A DNA stretch of 64,000 nt from Haliclona indistincta (taxonomy: Eukaryota > Porifera > Demospongiae > Haplosclerida > Chalinidae). A program made the translations under genes and the position numbers. The stretch covers positions 9,813,086-9,877,085 of the forward strand of contig OZ024785.1 in the NCBI GenBank assembly GCA_964017065.1, written 5' to 3'. Of this stretch, positions 1-12,900 are shown piece after piece. A model generated the notes under the pieces. It had not been told where the DNA came from, ran no database searches, and was given only the letters and a program-made list of their open reading frames with translations. Position 1 is the first letter of the stretch. The number at the start of each line of letters is the position of its first letter.

Positions 1-152
1 GAAAGCGTCTTCCTACTCATCTCGCTAGTCTAGTGAGCCTGAGTGAGCAAGCGTTGATACAGTCTATGCAGGTCTTCAGTAAACAGCTTGTATTTTTATT
101 ACAACAGCTTGTACAATGCATTTTAGCTACATGTACTTTATGCTGCTACAAT

Positions 153-410
153 CCATAGTTCTGCTGCTTGCATGCTTCCATAGTTCTGCTGCTTGCATGC
201 TTCTATAGTTCTGCTGCTTGCATGCTTCAGTTCTGCTACTTGCATGCTTCTATGGTTCTGCTGCTTCCATGCTTCCATAGTTCTGCTGCTTTCATGCTAC
301 CATGGTTCTGCTCCTTGCATGCTACCATGGTTCTGCTGCTTGCATGCTACCATGGTTCTGCTGCTTGCGTGCTTCCATAGTTCTGCTGCTTGCATCCTTC
401 CATGATACTG
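153..410. repeat. 25-bp minisatellite, about 10 units
   Basis: About ten head-to-tail copies of a 25-bp unit of the form CCATAGTTCTGCTGCTTGCA+TGCTT, with scattered substitutions and one unit shortened by 3 bp. Reading frames are open through it only because the unit repeats; there is no sign that it is coding. It lies upstream of the first exon I can see of the RNF213-like gene and is probably intronic. Confidence 0.9.
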
Positions 411-940
411 TTTTGATGCTTCCATGGATCTACTGCATGCATACGTGCTGTCATATGCATCTGCTAATTGCATGCTAGCATAAATGCTACTGCACCGAGG
501 CATCTGCATCTTTGGGGCTTTTATTTGGTTGTGCAATAAGAAAGTCAGTTTTCTGCCACACTCCCTCTTACAACCCTACATGGTGGCAGCGGTTGCTACT
601 AAGACCTCTTGCTAGACTATGGCTACTGTGCTTCAACCTCCAGAGGCTTCAACCCTCTGTTTAGTGTATCCGACCAGGCAACGCGCAATAACCATATAGC
701 GTTTTCGCTATGCTCAGATACCAATTATAGCAACAGCTCTCAGTTTATAAATTATGTAGATCCTTAGATGTGCTAACTATATGTTTGTGGTGTCTATTTT
801 AATATTGAACTTTGGGATAATGCTAACAAAGATTGTAGTGTACAATTAGTTACTTGTGCATCACTTTTGCGCTAAATATAATATATATTATAATTAATTT
901 CTTCGTATTATCACCTTTTGTTTCTGTTATACAAATACAG
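411..940. other. non-coding stretch, possible LTR-end remnant
   Basis: No exon is visible. Around 520-600 the order is AATAAG, then TCTTACAACCCTACA, then TGGTGGCAGCGG. This resembles the end of a long terminal repeat followed by a primer-binding site. No second LTR, gag or pol sequence is present, so the reading is weak. A pyrimidine-rich stretch and CAG at 938-940 form the splice acceptor of the next exon. Confidence 0.3.
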
Positions 941-3900
941 AGAGCAGTTGAAGATCTTGCCGAGAACCTTGTGTCATTGCCTGCCATTGAAAATGCTGAG
1001 GTTTTCTTAAACAAACTAATGGAATACAACGAATCTGATGCTCCTCAACATTTGATGCTGGTTAAACAATGCACACAATCCAGAAAGGAAATTGTAGCTT
1101 CCGGTCCTGTCAGACTAAGACACTTTACGCTCCACTACATACCTGGTTTTACTCACAGACAACATATACAGCTGCTATTTGACATATTAAAAACACTTCC
1201 ATTGCCATTCCAGTTGCTGCATTGCACTGCCAACACTACCGCTGAAGAACTTGAGCTGTTCTTTCAGCGTATGGGATTTTTTCCTGAACACAAGTATATC
1301 GTCTTAAATACAAGTCTACTCAGCAGTGATATCCAAGAGGTGAAGCTTATGCAAAGACTCATAATGTACATAGACACTCGCCTCCAGATCCAGCCCACTG
1401 GTCTGACCCAAGTTGTCTGTGCATGCTATAATTTTGCATATATGTACGTTTGGGACGATTTTACTGACACTGTCGAGATATTTACATTTCTGAAATAGCA
1501 AGAGTGCGGATGAATTTTGCACTGGAACATTATTCTGGTGCATTTTCATGAAAACTGAAGTTGTCAAATTGATTTCCGTAGAGCTGGTATTTTTCATGCA
1601 TTTAAATTTAGTGAGCGAAACAATTTGCAAAAATTTGATCCACAAAAATCAATACAATTTTGTAATGGACTTATTAATCGCAAAATTTTGGTCCCACTAT
1701 AATTTACTAAGTGAAATTTTGTAATACCAGGTCTTAATATCTAATTTCTGACAGTAAACATAACCTCAAAGATGGTCTATAAACCATTTTAAAGCTGACT
1801 ATTGGATTTTAGATACCTTCCATCTTGTTTTTGTGTTGATCCCTGCAATTATGTGTATAAATTGCATGTTTATGCAGTGGTGTAGCTACACCCGGGCACA
1901 TGCTGGCAACTTATGTCCAGTGCCCGGGCAACTGAGCTGGTCCTTGAACACGTGGCAAACTCTGTATCCATTTTTCTGCTTGTTTAGGGTAGTTTGTCTC
2001 CCCTCAGCAGCTGGTAAAATACGTTTGCTCACCTAAATATAGCGTGAAAAGCAGCTCAGCATATGCAAGTCCATTGTTTGACAAGTGACATTAATTGACC
2101 ACATCCTCATGAATATTAATTAGCTACTTGAGCCCTACCAACTTTTCAATCCTAGCTACGCCACATGTACATGTAGCAGCAGGCTGAAGTCATATGCACA
2201 CAAATTAAAATATATTTATTCAGCCGTATTTATTGTTGTTTTTTTAGATGCTGTTAAAAATGTGTCTAGAAATGTTGGAAAATGCTGCAAACTCCGGCAC
2301 AGTGATGGTTCCAATGCTGCATTTTACTGAGACTCATCACTCATTTCTGATGCAAATGCCTTGGATCTTAGTGAATGAGCACAAGGTGATAATTTTTGAG
2401 TTTTTGAGCTTGTCATTTCAAGGTGTTTTTCAGGATAAAGATGCTCTGCCTAAAGCTGTGTGTATACGGGATTGGTTACAACCTATGAGAGACAAAATAA
2501 AGTTTAAGCACTTTGAACTTGTGTATGGCAATGCAGGTATATTCATATTACTCTTCAAGCCATAATTATTTATAGGCCTGACATGTTGCAGGTGATGGCA
2601 AGACTCACTATATTAAGAAAAAGTTAAAATATAAAGAATCGATGACACTGTCTGTCAATGAGTGCTTTAATCCAATCCAAGTAATCGAAATGTTGAGAAA
2701 TTTGCCACTCAAGCGGCAAAACTGCGCGCTGTTTTTGAACTTTACTCTTCCAAAGCCAGAGGTAATCCAGCTAGTAATGCTAAAACCAAGCTGAGAGCAG
2801 TGAAAAATTTATTCTCTTGATTATTTGTAGAAGAAGGCCAGTAAAGTGTCTGGGAAACAACAGCATTATGGAGATAAGCAAGAAGAGGAGAATGAGCAAT
2901 TCTGGAAACTAGCTTCTGAAATTCACTGGTTTTTATTCTCTCTCTTTGTTTTGGGGCATATTGAAGATCAGAGCACAGGCTTCGCTTTCAGATTTCCTGG
3001 TGGTCTCAATTGGTCAATTTTTGTTGAGGTTTGTCAGTCATATGTTGTACATCAATTTAATTTTGTGTATATAGGTTCCAGCATGGCATGACGATGCTAA
3101 GAAGTCACTTGCAAAGTTTAACAGTGCATTTCCAGCCTTTCATTATCTTGGTGAAGAGGTTTACATAGCACCAACAATACCGTTTGATATTGATAGTGAT
3201 GTTGATGTGCAACTGGTGTGTAAGTACTTCAAAGCAAGGCAAGAAGGCAGCCTTGATCAATGGAAACATCGTAAGCTTTTCTAGCTTAGCTGTTTTAATT
3301 GCATTTTTCTTTGGTTATAAAAGGTGGAAACCGTAATCGAATGCCATACTTAATTGGGAAAATTATGCCAGACATGAAAGACATAGAATGCCAGAAATTA
3401 CTGCAAAACTGTTTACCAACCAACATAACAACACGGCCAAAAATATTTCAGCGACTGTATATGAAGTAAGTACATGAAACCCATGCACATTAGCAACCGA
3501 ACCTGTTATCTGAACCCCTTTGGTCACAAACATTAAATATCATTCAGATAAGTGGATTTGTTTGGATAATAAAACTACTAGGAGTTACGAATACGCATGA
3601 ATGCCTCGCGCTGAGTTTATTAAGTAGTTATAATCGACCAGCTAAATTCGGGGGTGGGCTCGACAGCAGACAGCCGGCAGGTACAGATACAGCAAGCTAG
3701 CTTCCTGTTTTCGGCCTCGTGTCAGACGACCTAAGAGTCAATGCCGGTTCCGTGTATTGCTAGTAGTACTCAGTGCTGATGGCGTGCCTTGCTTCTTTTG
3801 TGGCTTTAGACTCAGGCCGCTGCTCTCTGTTTTCTCCGGCTTCCTGAGCTGAGCTAGCCACTTGGCTCTGTCAGGAGTAGACTCTGGGATCTAATCCGCC

Positions 3901-6900
3901 ATAGTCTCAGCCCACAAGTTCTTATCTCATACGCAACCGGGTTAGGCGATCCCGTGACCCCGCAGTATAATACGTAGTATGAGCCCTCGCCGTAACCCTG
4001 ATTAGCATTCCTAAGCGTGACATCGATCTAAATATACATACATATTAACATTGCTGAGAAAACGCACGACGCTCCAGTCCCCCGCACACCGTCGCGATTA
4101 TTTGCCTCGCGCTAAGGCGCTCGGCAATTATAATATTGTTGGTGATCAATCCTAATGAGATTCATAAACATGTAATTATCTTCTGTTCGGATAAACAAGG
4201 GTTCAGACAAATGAGGTTGCATTATATATTAACTTATTTCAGATATCTGGAAAGAAGGTGCCGAATTCTTGAAGCTTGTCCTGCACTTCAGTTTAATGAA
4301 GGAAAAGGTGAACCACTTATGGACAAAGCAGGAAGACCCACAGGAGAGTACACAAACATTAAACACATTCGATCTTTACTTTTCAAGACAATGGAAAAAG
4401 AAGTGGCCAATTTTTGTGATAGAAATCCAGAAAAAAGTCACCAGCAGGTATAATACCATAAACAATTGTGATGCTCGCTATTATTTTTTGTCCACTATAC
4501 ATAGCTAGTCTATGACGGTGCTGCGAGCTTCAAGTTCCTATCTCTTCAGCCAGACAAGATCTCTAGAGAAGAGAGAGACAAGTTTGAGGAATGTGGAATA
4601 GAGATTCCTGCTATTAAGTGAGATATGTATTTCCAGTTGATAACAACATATATATTATTATTGATATTTTCCATAGGAAGCACTACAGTAGAATTTTTTT
4701 AGATTCTTGTCTTTCTCATGCTCTTAGTTTACCGCTCAATGATGAAGGCCGTATTGCATTAATTGATGAAAAGCAGTATGTGATGACGCTAGACTATCTT
4801 GTGAAAATGTTGAATATTCATGAGAGACGGAAGTGTGGAATTCCTGTCATCATAAATGGTGAAACAGGTGTTGGAAAAACTTTTTTAATTGAGATGCTGT
4901 CTCTACTCTGGAACCAGTCTTTACTTGCTGCTCTAAATAGGGAAAGATGTGTTCTTAAGGACATTCTTATAACTAGGCTGCAAACTATAGCTAGCCAACA
5001 AGCTACAGGATGTGGAAGAAAACTCAGTGCTAAAGATATGGATGAAGTTGGCAATGTCTTAGCTGCTTTGTCAAACATGGACAGCAAAAAGGATATTTCA
5101 TTTGACTCTTTGTTGCATGTTCTAAACCTTCCCGACCCTCAGAAACCATCTAATTTGCTGTATAAAGTGTTCAGTTCTTTCTTGCTTGAGAAGCGTTACA
5201 AACCATTATTCTCTCTCATTGTCTTTCCTGATAACATGCCAGTGCCTAATGACAGTGACATCATACGCCTCTTTAAACAAGTTAACAGTAATCTTCGTGG
5301 TGATGTGAGTTCTGAGTATATTAAACATAAATTATAAGTTTGTTATTATCTGATTTTCAGGTTCATAGTGCTACAGCCAGGCTCCTATATGGATTGTTTG
5401 TTGGACAACCTAGAAAAACATTCCACAAGCTTTGTATTCATGCTGGTATGTTGTGTATTTGTAGAAAATGCTGTATGAAATGTACCATCTCCAGCTCTGA
5501 CCACTGAAAAAATCAAAATATTTTTTGAAGATGTGATCTCGGAAGCTGAAAAAGTTCTTCAATGGCATAATTTCAGTCAATGTAGTGATAATGATTCTTT
5601 TTTGTCAATAACGGTAAGCCTTGTTATCAACTAAGCTAATATGTTATAATGAGTGTTGCATGTAGATATTTCTGGATGAGGTTAACACTGCATCTTGTCC
5701 TGGCTTCATCAAAGAGATCATCATTGATAGAACGATGAATGCAAAAGTAACTAATCATTTATTTAGATGTCATAATTGTCGTATCTATTTCAGGAAATCC
5801 CTAAAAATATATTCATTGTGGCTGCATGCAATCCACACCGTGCCAACAGCCTGGCTGGGCAGGCTTTGAGTAGGCTTCAGCCTGCCCAGTGGTTTGCTGG
5901 TTCTTACTATGTTCGTCCATTCCATCAGACTTTGCAGATGCTGATGTGGAACTATGGCTCACTTCGTACTGCACAAGAGAATGAATACATTGACACTAAA
6001 ATGATGATGATTGAACCAGAGATGGAACCTAATAGATGCACATTCCTCTCAAAGCTAATCAGCATGAGTCAAAGACTGGTTCGTGACTACGCAGCTCAAC
6101 ACTTACAACATCACTCTAATCACCCTATTGAGATGGTGAAGGTAATGTCTAAGAGCACTGTTAGTCAAAGAGATATACAACGGGTGTTTATCTTATACAA
6201 ATGGTTGAAAAAATCTTTTATGATTCTTGGAAAATATTATGATGATATGAATGATGAAACACAGATGCTGAGCATCAAACTGAGGGCTCTGTTCGTAGCT
6301 TTGGCTGTTGTATACTACTTCCGATTAAACAATGAATACAGAAAGAAGTTTTCTGATGAGCTTGAGCAAGCTGGTCCACCTAGTCACTGGAAAACTTCGG
6401 CACGGTTTAAAGCAGCTCTTGCTGATGAGCTGGATTGGACTATAAATAACATGACACTATCACCGGGAATTGCCAAGACAGAGGCGCTCAAGGAGAATGT
6501 TTATGCCACAGTCGTGTGCACAATGACACGTATACCACTGATTATAGTTGGTCAGCCAGGTTCTTCAAAAACACTATCCTTTAAGATTGTGTCAATGAAC
6601 CTTCTTGGACAAGAATCTCCGAATGCTGTCTTTAGAACTTGTGAGGTTTTCAAAGCATTAGATCCGCACTTTTATCAATGTTCACGTAACTCTAGTTCAG
6701 TTGAAATAGAAATTGTGTTCCAGCGTGCAATTGACCGCCAAGCTAGTTTGCATGAACTCAGTGGAAACAAGCTTTCGGTAGTGATGATGGATGAAGCTGG
6801 TCTCCCTGAAAGAAGCCATGAATCACTCAAAGTTCTTCACTATTATCTAGATGACCAGAAGGTGGCTTTTGTGGGCATTTCAAATCACATTCTTGATGCA

Positions 6901-9900
6901 GCAAAAATGAACAGAGCTGTTACTTTGTTCAGGCCTGAAATATGCCAGCAAGATGTTGAAGTGCTTGCTAAAGGATGTTTATTGAAAGATACCAGCTATG
7001 TGAAAGGATTCAGCCATTCTTATCTTGATGTCATGCGAGATGCTAGCATACAAGTCAACACTTTTTTTGGTCTCAGAGATTTTATTCATTTTTGTGCTTA
7101 TCTTCGTCGTAGTGAAAAACCGATATCTCCTGAGCTTGTTATCAGATCACTAGAGAGGAATTTTAATGGCAGCAATCACTTTGGAGTAATGTCTCGCTAC
7201 TTTCTTGAAAGAGTGTTTCAGGTATAGCCATAATAGACTATAAAAATTGTGCTCATTTGCTGTTATTTTGACAGATTGGTGCTAGTACTGATGAAGTCAA
7301 ACAACGAGGAGTTCTTGAGGTGCTAGAAGAGAGCCTTGCCGACCACCCAGAAGACTTAAGTGCTGAGAATGAAGTTCGTTATAAACTGATAATTGACTCC
7401 AGTGAAGACGGGTCATTAGTGCGGCTATTATTTTCCTTTGGAGTGCTTGAAAGAAAGAACACCAGAATCCATGTGAGCAGCAAGTTCCGTGGTGATGCTG
7501 AGAGTGAAAAGGTACATACTCATACTGCTATTATATGCTTCAATGTGCATATTTTTTAAAGCTTGGTGTAGTGGCTGCCATCAAGCACTCAGCATCTCAG
7601 GGACACACTGTTGTGCTAACCCAGACTGACACCGTACATGAATGCTTTTATGACCTTTTTAACCAGCGTTTTGTATGCATTGAAGATTCTACTCAAGGAA
7701 AACGTTTCTATGCAAACATTGCCATTGGCTCTTATGTCAAGCCATGTCCAGTACATTCCAACTTTCAATGTGTAATCATCATCAAGGAAAGCGACTTACC
7801 ATATACACCAGCTGCATTTCTTAATCGGTTTGAGAAATATTCTCTTAGTCATCAAATTCTCTTGGACGATGTATTGAAACATCTTACACCAGTTTTGAGA
7901 GAGCTGGTCACCACTGCTATGGATAAGGTTGTACATGATTAATTAGCAAATTATCTCTGGTTTATGACTAATACATGCAGGTATCTCAGTTTCTGAGGTG
8001 TTGTGGTGACTCTTGTCTATATGGCCAGAACCAAGTGACTTTACACTCCTTGCTATTGAGTATATTGCCATTATATCTTCCAAAAACTGATCCAGAGAGT
8101 CAAAACTGCTACAAAGGAGTAAAGCAAAGTAAAGACAAAGCAGTGAAGCTATTAGCATACTTGGAGTGGGGGTTACAGTGCCGCCTGGGTTTCAAGTTTA
8201 CTCCAGTAAGCTACAAATAGGATAATAAATACGCTAGTACTGGATTTTGCAACTTTGCAGCTATAGAGATATCATAATTATACCGTATAGTGGGTAATTT
8301 TGGCATGAGTAATTTTGTGATTAGTCAAGCTTTTGTCAAAGTTTGCTTCATTGTTATTGTATCAGGTGCAGGGTGCCAAAATTAAATACGCCAAAACACG
8401 ACATTGTTAAAATTTTGACCCTCCAAAATTTCATGCTATACGGTAGAATTTATGGCACATACCTTAATTTTCATTACAGTATATATAGAGATGTTTTCAT
8501 GTATTAAAATTTGCAACAGTATTAGGGAGGCACGGTAGTGACTCCCTGTGTAGGGTTGAACGGAAAAACAAGATGGCGGCTACATACATGTATTAGCGTT
8601 CAAACGCTGATATTTCGCCTGGTGATGAATTTTATACGTCCAAAGACACTTAGATCTGCTATCTGGCATTGCCCCATCTTACAATAGCAAGGAGATTGCT
8701 CGAATTTCTTGCTAAAGTGTCGAACCTGGAAACGCTGAAAATCGAGTTTCGTCATCTTCGTCTTCTTCTTTCTTTATTCTTCTTCTTCTTCTTTCTTCAG
8801 CGCACCTAGCGCCTTTACGCGAGCGGTGCTGAGACCAAAACACTCACGAACAGTCGTGAAATTCTCCTGGCAGGTGCCTTTTGAACTTTTTTTTAGCGAA
8901 ACGCCGATATAAATTCAGCGATTTTTCGATCGTGTTCTATTGTCAGCTAAGTGTTAGTCGCCATTATTGTGATTGCGTAGTACGCACGTGACCAAGCAGT
9001 GGTTAGCGCACGTGACCAAGCACTAGCTTGAGTATCGCCGCTATATCGCCGATCACGGAGAACACATATTTGTCTGGAGTCTTCGAAGAACGGTAAGCTC
9101 GAATAGGATCACCATTCTGCGCTTGCCAGACAATTATAACCGCTGTACAAACAAGTGCGGGCGGGGCTCGTATGCACTGTATGCATGCATGCATAGGCGA
9201 GTTGATATGTACAGCATAACAATTATTTTTCGATACAAGTTTAAAATTGTTAATAATAAAGAAAAGTTATCAACAACAGATAAACTAAACCAATGTTGGA
9301 AACAAAGACGGCCCAGTACGTGCATGATATTGAACTGCATTTCACTGAAAAAGAAAAAAGACACAAACAAGAAAATTAAAAGATTTCTATCGAAATCAAA
9401 AGGATGTAGGGTTCTTAAATCTACCACTGGTCCATAATGTAAACTAACAAGGAACAAGCATGGAATGGTAACACGATTGACATGCTAACAGACCATAGAT
9501 CCCTACATCAGCGGCTGTACATGATCAATATTTTGTCACAAGCTGAATGCAAGTCAGGTGTCAGTCAACAGCAACTAGCTGAACTAGCTATAATCAACCA
9601 CAGCAGCCACTGATGTAGGAATCTATGGTCTGTTAGCATGTCAATCGTGTTACCATTCCATGCTTGTTCCTTGTTAGTTTACATTATGGACCAGTGGTAG
9701 ATTTAAGAACCCTACATCCTTTTGATTTCGATAGAAATCTTTTTAATTTTCTTGTATTATGCATGAAAGTTTTGTTACTAGTTATGTTCTATAGTATTAG
9801 GGAGGCACGGTAGTGCCTCCTTATGTAGGGATGAACGAGAAAACAAGATGGCGGCTACATACAATGTATTAGCGTTCAAACGCTGATATTTCGCCTGGTG

Positions 9901-12900
9901 ATGAATTTTATACGTCCAAAGACACTTATATCTGCTCTCTGGCGTTGCCCCATCTTACAGTAGCAAGGAGATTGCTCGAAATTGTTACTAAAGTGACGAA
10001 CCTGAAAACGGTGAAAATCCAGTTTCGTCATCTTCGTTTTCTTTCTTTCTTTCTTTCTTCCACTCGCCTAGCACCTTTACGCGAGCAGTGCTGAGACCAA
10101 AACACCCACGAACAGTCGTGAAATTCCCCTGGCATGTGCCTTTTGAACTTTGTTTTTAGCGTAACGGCGATATGAATTCAGCGACTTCTCGATCGTGATC
10201 CATTGTCAGCTTAGTGTTAGACGCCATTATTGTGATTGCGCAATATGCACGTGACCAAGCAGTGGCTAGTGCACGTGACCGGCCAAGCAGGTAGAGTATC
10301 GCCGCGCCGTATGGATCAGTATCACGGAGAGCACATACCCAGCATTTGTCTGGAGTCTTCGAAAAACGGTAAGCTCGTGTAGGATCGCCATTCTGTGCTT
10401 GCCAGATAATTATAACCGTCGTGCAGGTCTACAAACAATTAACAAATGTGGGCGGGGCTCGTATGCACTGCATGTGTAGGCGACTAGGCAGAGCTGATAT
10501 GTACAGCATAACAATTTTAGCTACAAGTTTAAGAAAAGCCATCAACAACAGGAATACTAAACTAATGGTGGAAACAAAGCTAGACTTCTCAGTACATGCA
10601 TGCATGATATTGAACTGCACTTCACTGAAAAAGAAAAAAGGACACAAACAAGTAAATTAAAAAGATTTCTATCGAAATCAAAAGGATGTAGTGATGAAGA
10701 AATCTACCACTGGTTCACAATGTAAACTAACAAGGAACAAGCATGGAATGGTAACACGATTGACTTGCTAACAGACCATAGATCCCTACATCAGTGGCTG
10801 CTGTGGTTGACCTAGTTGTTGTTGACTGCTGACACCTGACTTGCATTCAGCTTGTGCACACCACTGATGTAGGGATCTATAGTCTGTTAGCAAGTCAATC
10901 GTGTTACCATTCCATGCTTGTTCCTTGTTAGTTTACATTGTGAACCAGTGGTAGATTTCTTCATCACTACATCCTTTTGATTTCAATAGAAATCTTTTTA
11001 ATTTACTTGTTTATGTTAATTATCCCTCATATAGAGCAGTGTTACAGAGCTACAAGCTGATGGAGCTCATTTTGTACAGACCAATAAGAGTGTTTATGCA
11101 GGCCAGCTCGAGTATCTGTCTGATGCTTCTATACCTGATGTGGTAGATAAAGCTTTGGTTTCTTTCAAACAAAACCAAAAGCTGGAAATTTCCGCTAACA
11201 CAGAGCTAATAAAAGGAATACTGCAGCAATGGCTGATCACTCACCTGTGCAAGAGGCTCCTACAACTGATGACTCCAGAAGCACTAGTCACTAGCCATGA
11301 AAAGCTTCCCAATCATTATATTAGCCACTATCTCAACCAGCAGAGCCATTTCAGCCTTAAAGAAGTTGTTGTTAAATATCATGGCAATTTGTCACAAGAA
11401 TGGAATCCCAAGTAAGTACATAAACTTTATCATGCCCATCTCACACCTGAAAAAATCTCTAGGTTAGACTTTGTCCTCATAGTCCAGACTCTAATATTCA
11501 CTCATGATTATTATGGCGATGATCTGCAAAGCGTCTGGTTATGTATGCAATCACAAAATGGCATCAAAACGGCATCATAACGCTTAGCTGATCGTGATCA
11601 TGAAATTGTTAATTGCTGTTTATAGTTCACCGCCATACAAACTCAGTCTGCGGGATCCAGCATTATTCTGCAACGTCATACTAAAATAATTTAGTTTATG
11701 TGTAAACAGTCATTACTGAAGACGTACTGTCGTCATAGAGTTGTTAAAATTATACATTCACAATTTTGACATTGCTACCAATAGAATTTATAGACTTCTT
11801 CATTGTTGTATGTCATTTTAGTGGAACATCACCTGTGCCCAACAAGCTACTATGTTATTGTCGTTCATCTGACCGATTGCATGGAAAGTCTGATGAAATC
11901 ACTGACGAATTTCTGCAAGAGTTTGTTTTTCCTAATGCTGAAAAATTACATATCTTCAAGATGACCAATTTGACTTCTCAAAAGAAAATTTCTCGACAGA
12001 TTCAGAACTTTAATCAGAGGACATATGAAGAGGTTTTGCTGCTGGTGGTTAATGTTGAAGACGTCTCACTTGACACAATTAATCACATCCGCATCATGAT
12101 TGAGGAATTCGAGGCTACAAAATTGGAACTTTCAGTACCTAAACTCTATGTTCTTTTGCTTCATTTTCCTCCTCGTCTGTTTTTCAGTCATTTCTATTCC
12201 TCATACTTTCTCTATGGCTGGGATCACTACTATCTAGACACTATTGGTCCAGTATCTAGTGCTTCAATTAATATTCAAAAATGGTTCAGACAGTGTTGTG
12301 CTGAGCCAGATGCTGTAGTGGCTCCTGGTTCTTTCATGGAAGCTGACTATCTGAAAAACTTGCTGTCTGAAGCACTTCATGTTGTTGCTCCTCATGTAAG
12401 TTTGAATGAAGGTCCTGCGACTGCTAGTAGAATAAAAATGGATTACTTTAAAAATCTTCTCTATGAACGAGGTATGGACAAAATCATATTTGCTTCTTTC
12501 TCTTCTTACTGGACATCAAGTGTGATGATTGCCATATCAGAGCAAGCTGCTAACTTGGCTCGCTTGCTACAGTCTACGTTGAGCATTACTGATGCTGTGA
12601 ACACTATTGTCAAGTCAAATTTTTATGATTTTCTTTTCTATATTCTTTCACTAATGAATGAATGCCAGGCTATTATAATTGTCTTCGAAAGTGGTTTTAA
12701 GTCTCCAATTGAAGGCCTAGCATTAAGCCTTGTCTCAAAATATCCAATCCCTGGAAACCTACCAGAACTTAAAAAGCAAAGTATAGAAATTGGTAAACAT
12801 GCAAATCAACTTGAGACAGTGCAACCAAAGTTCAATTTTCCTTTCTTTCGTTTCGTTTATGATTTAATAGAAGAGCTACTTAATCAGCAGCGAAGAGAAC

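Larger units (their letters stand above)
941..8205 (+). other. exon block 1 of RNF213-like gene: AAA+ core
   Basis: Exons read as 941-1411, 2248-2385, 2434-2536, 2592-2761, 2831-3028, 3075-3270, 3324-3475, 4243-4447, 4505-4617, 4677-5304, 5361-5445, 5495-5613, 5666-5746, 5794-7221, 7275-7511, 7562-7927 and 7981-8205. Each has a GT donor and AG acceptor and keeps the frame. The block carries three P-loops, the DEVNTA Walker B and a second acidic motif MMDEAGLPE near 6785. The phase-0 joins and the strong similarity of the 5794-7221 exon to the AAA3-AAA4 region of RNF213 make this the best supported part of the gene. Confidence 0.8.

Noticed and set aside
153..410. Two overlapping 70-codon reading frames across the first repeat
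   Set aside because: They are the 25-bp repeat read in two frames; a period not divisible by three keeps several frames open. No splice or family support.
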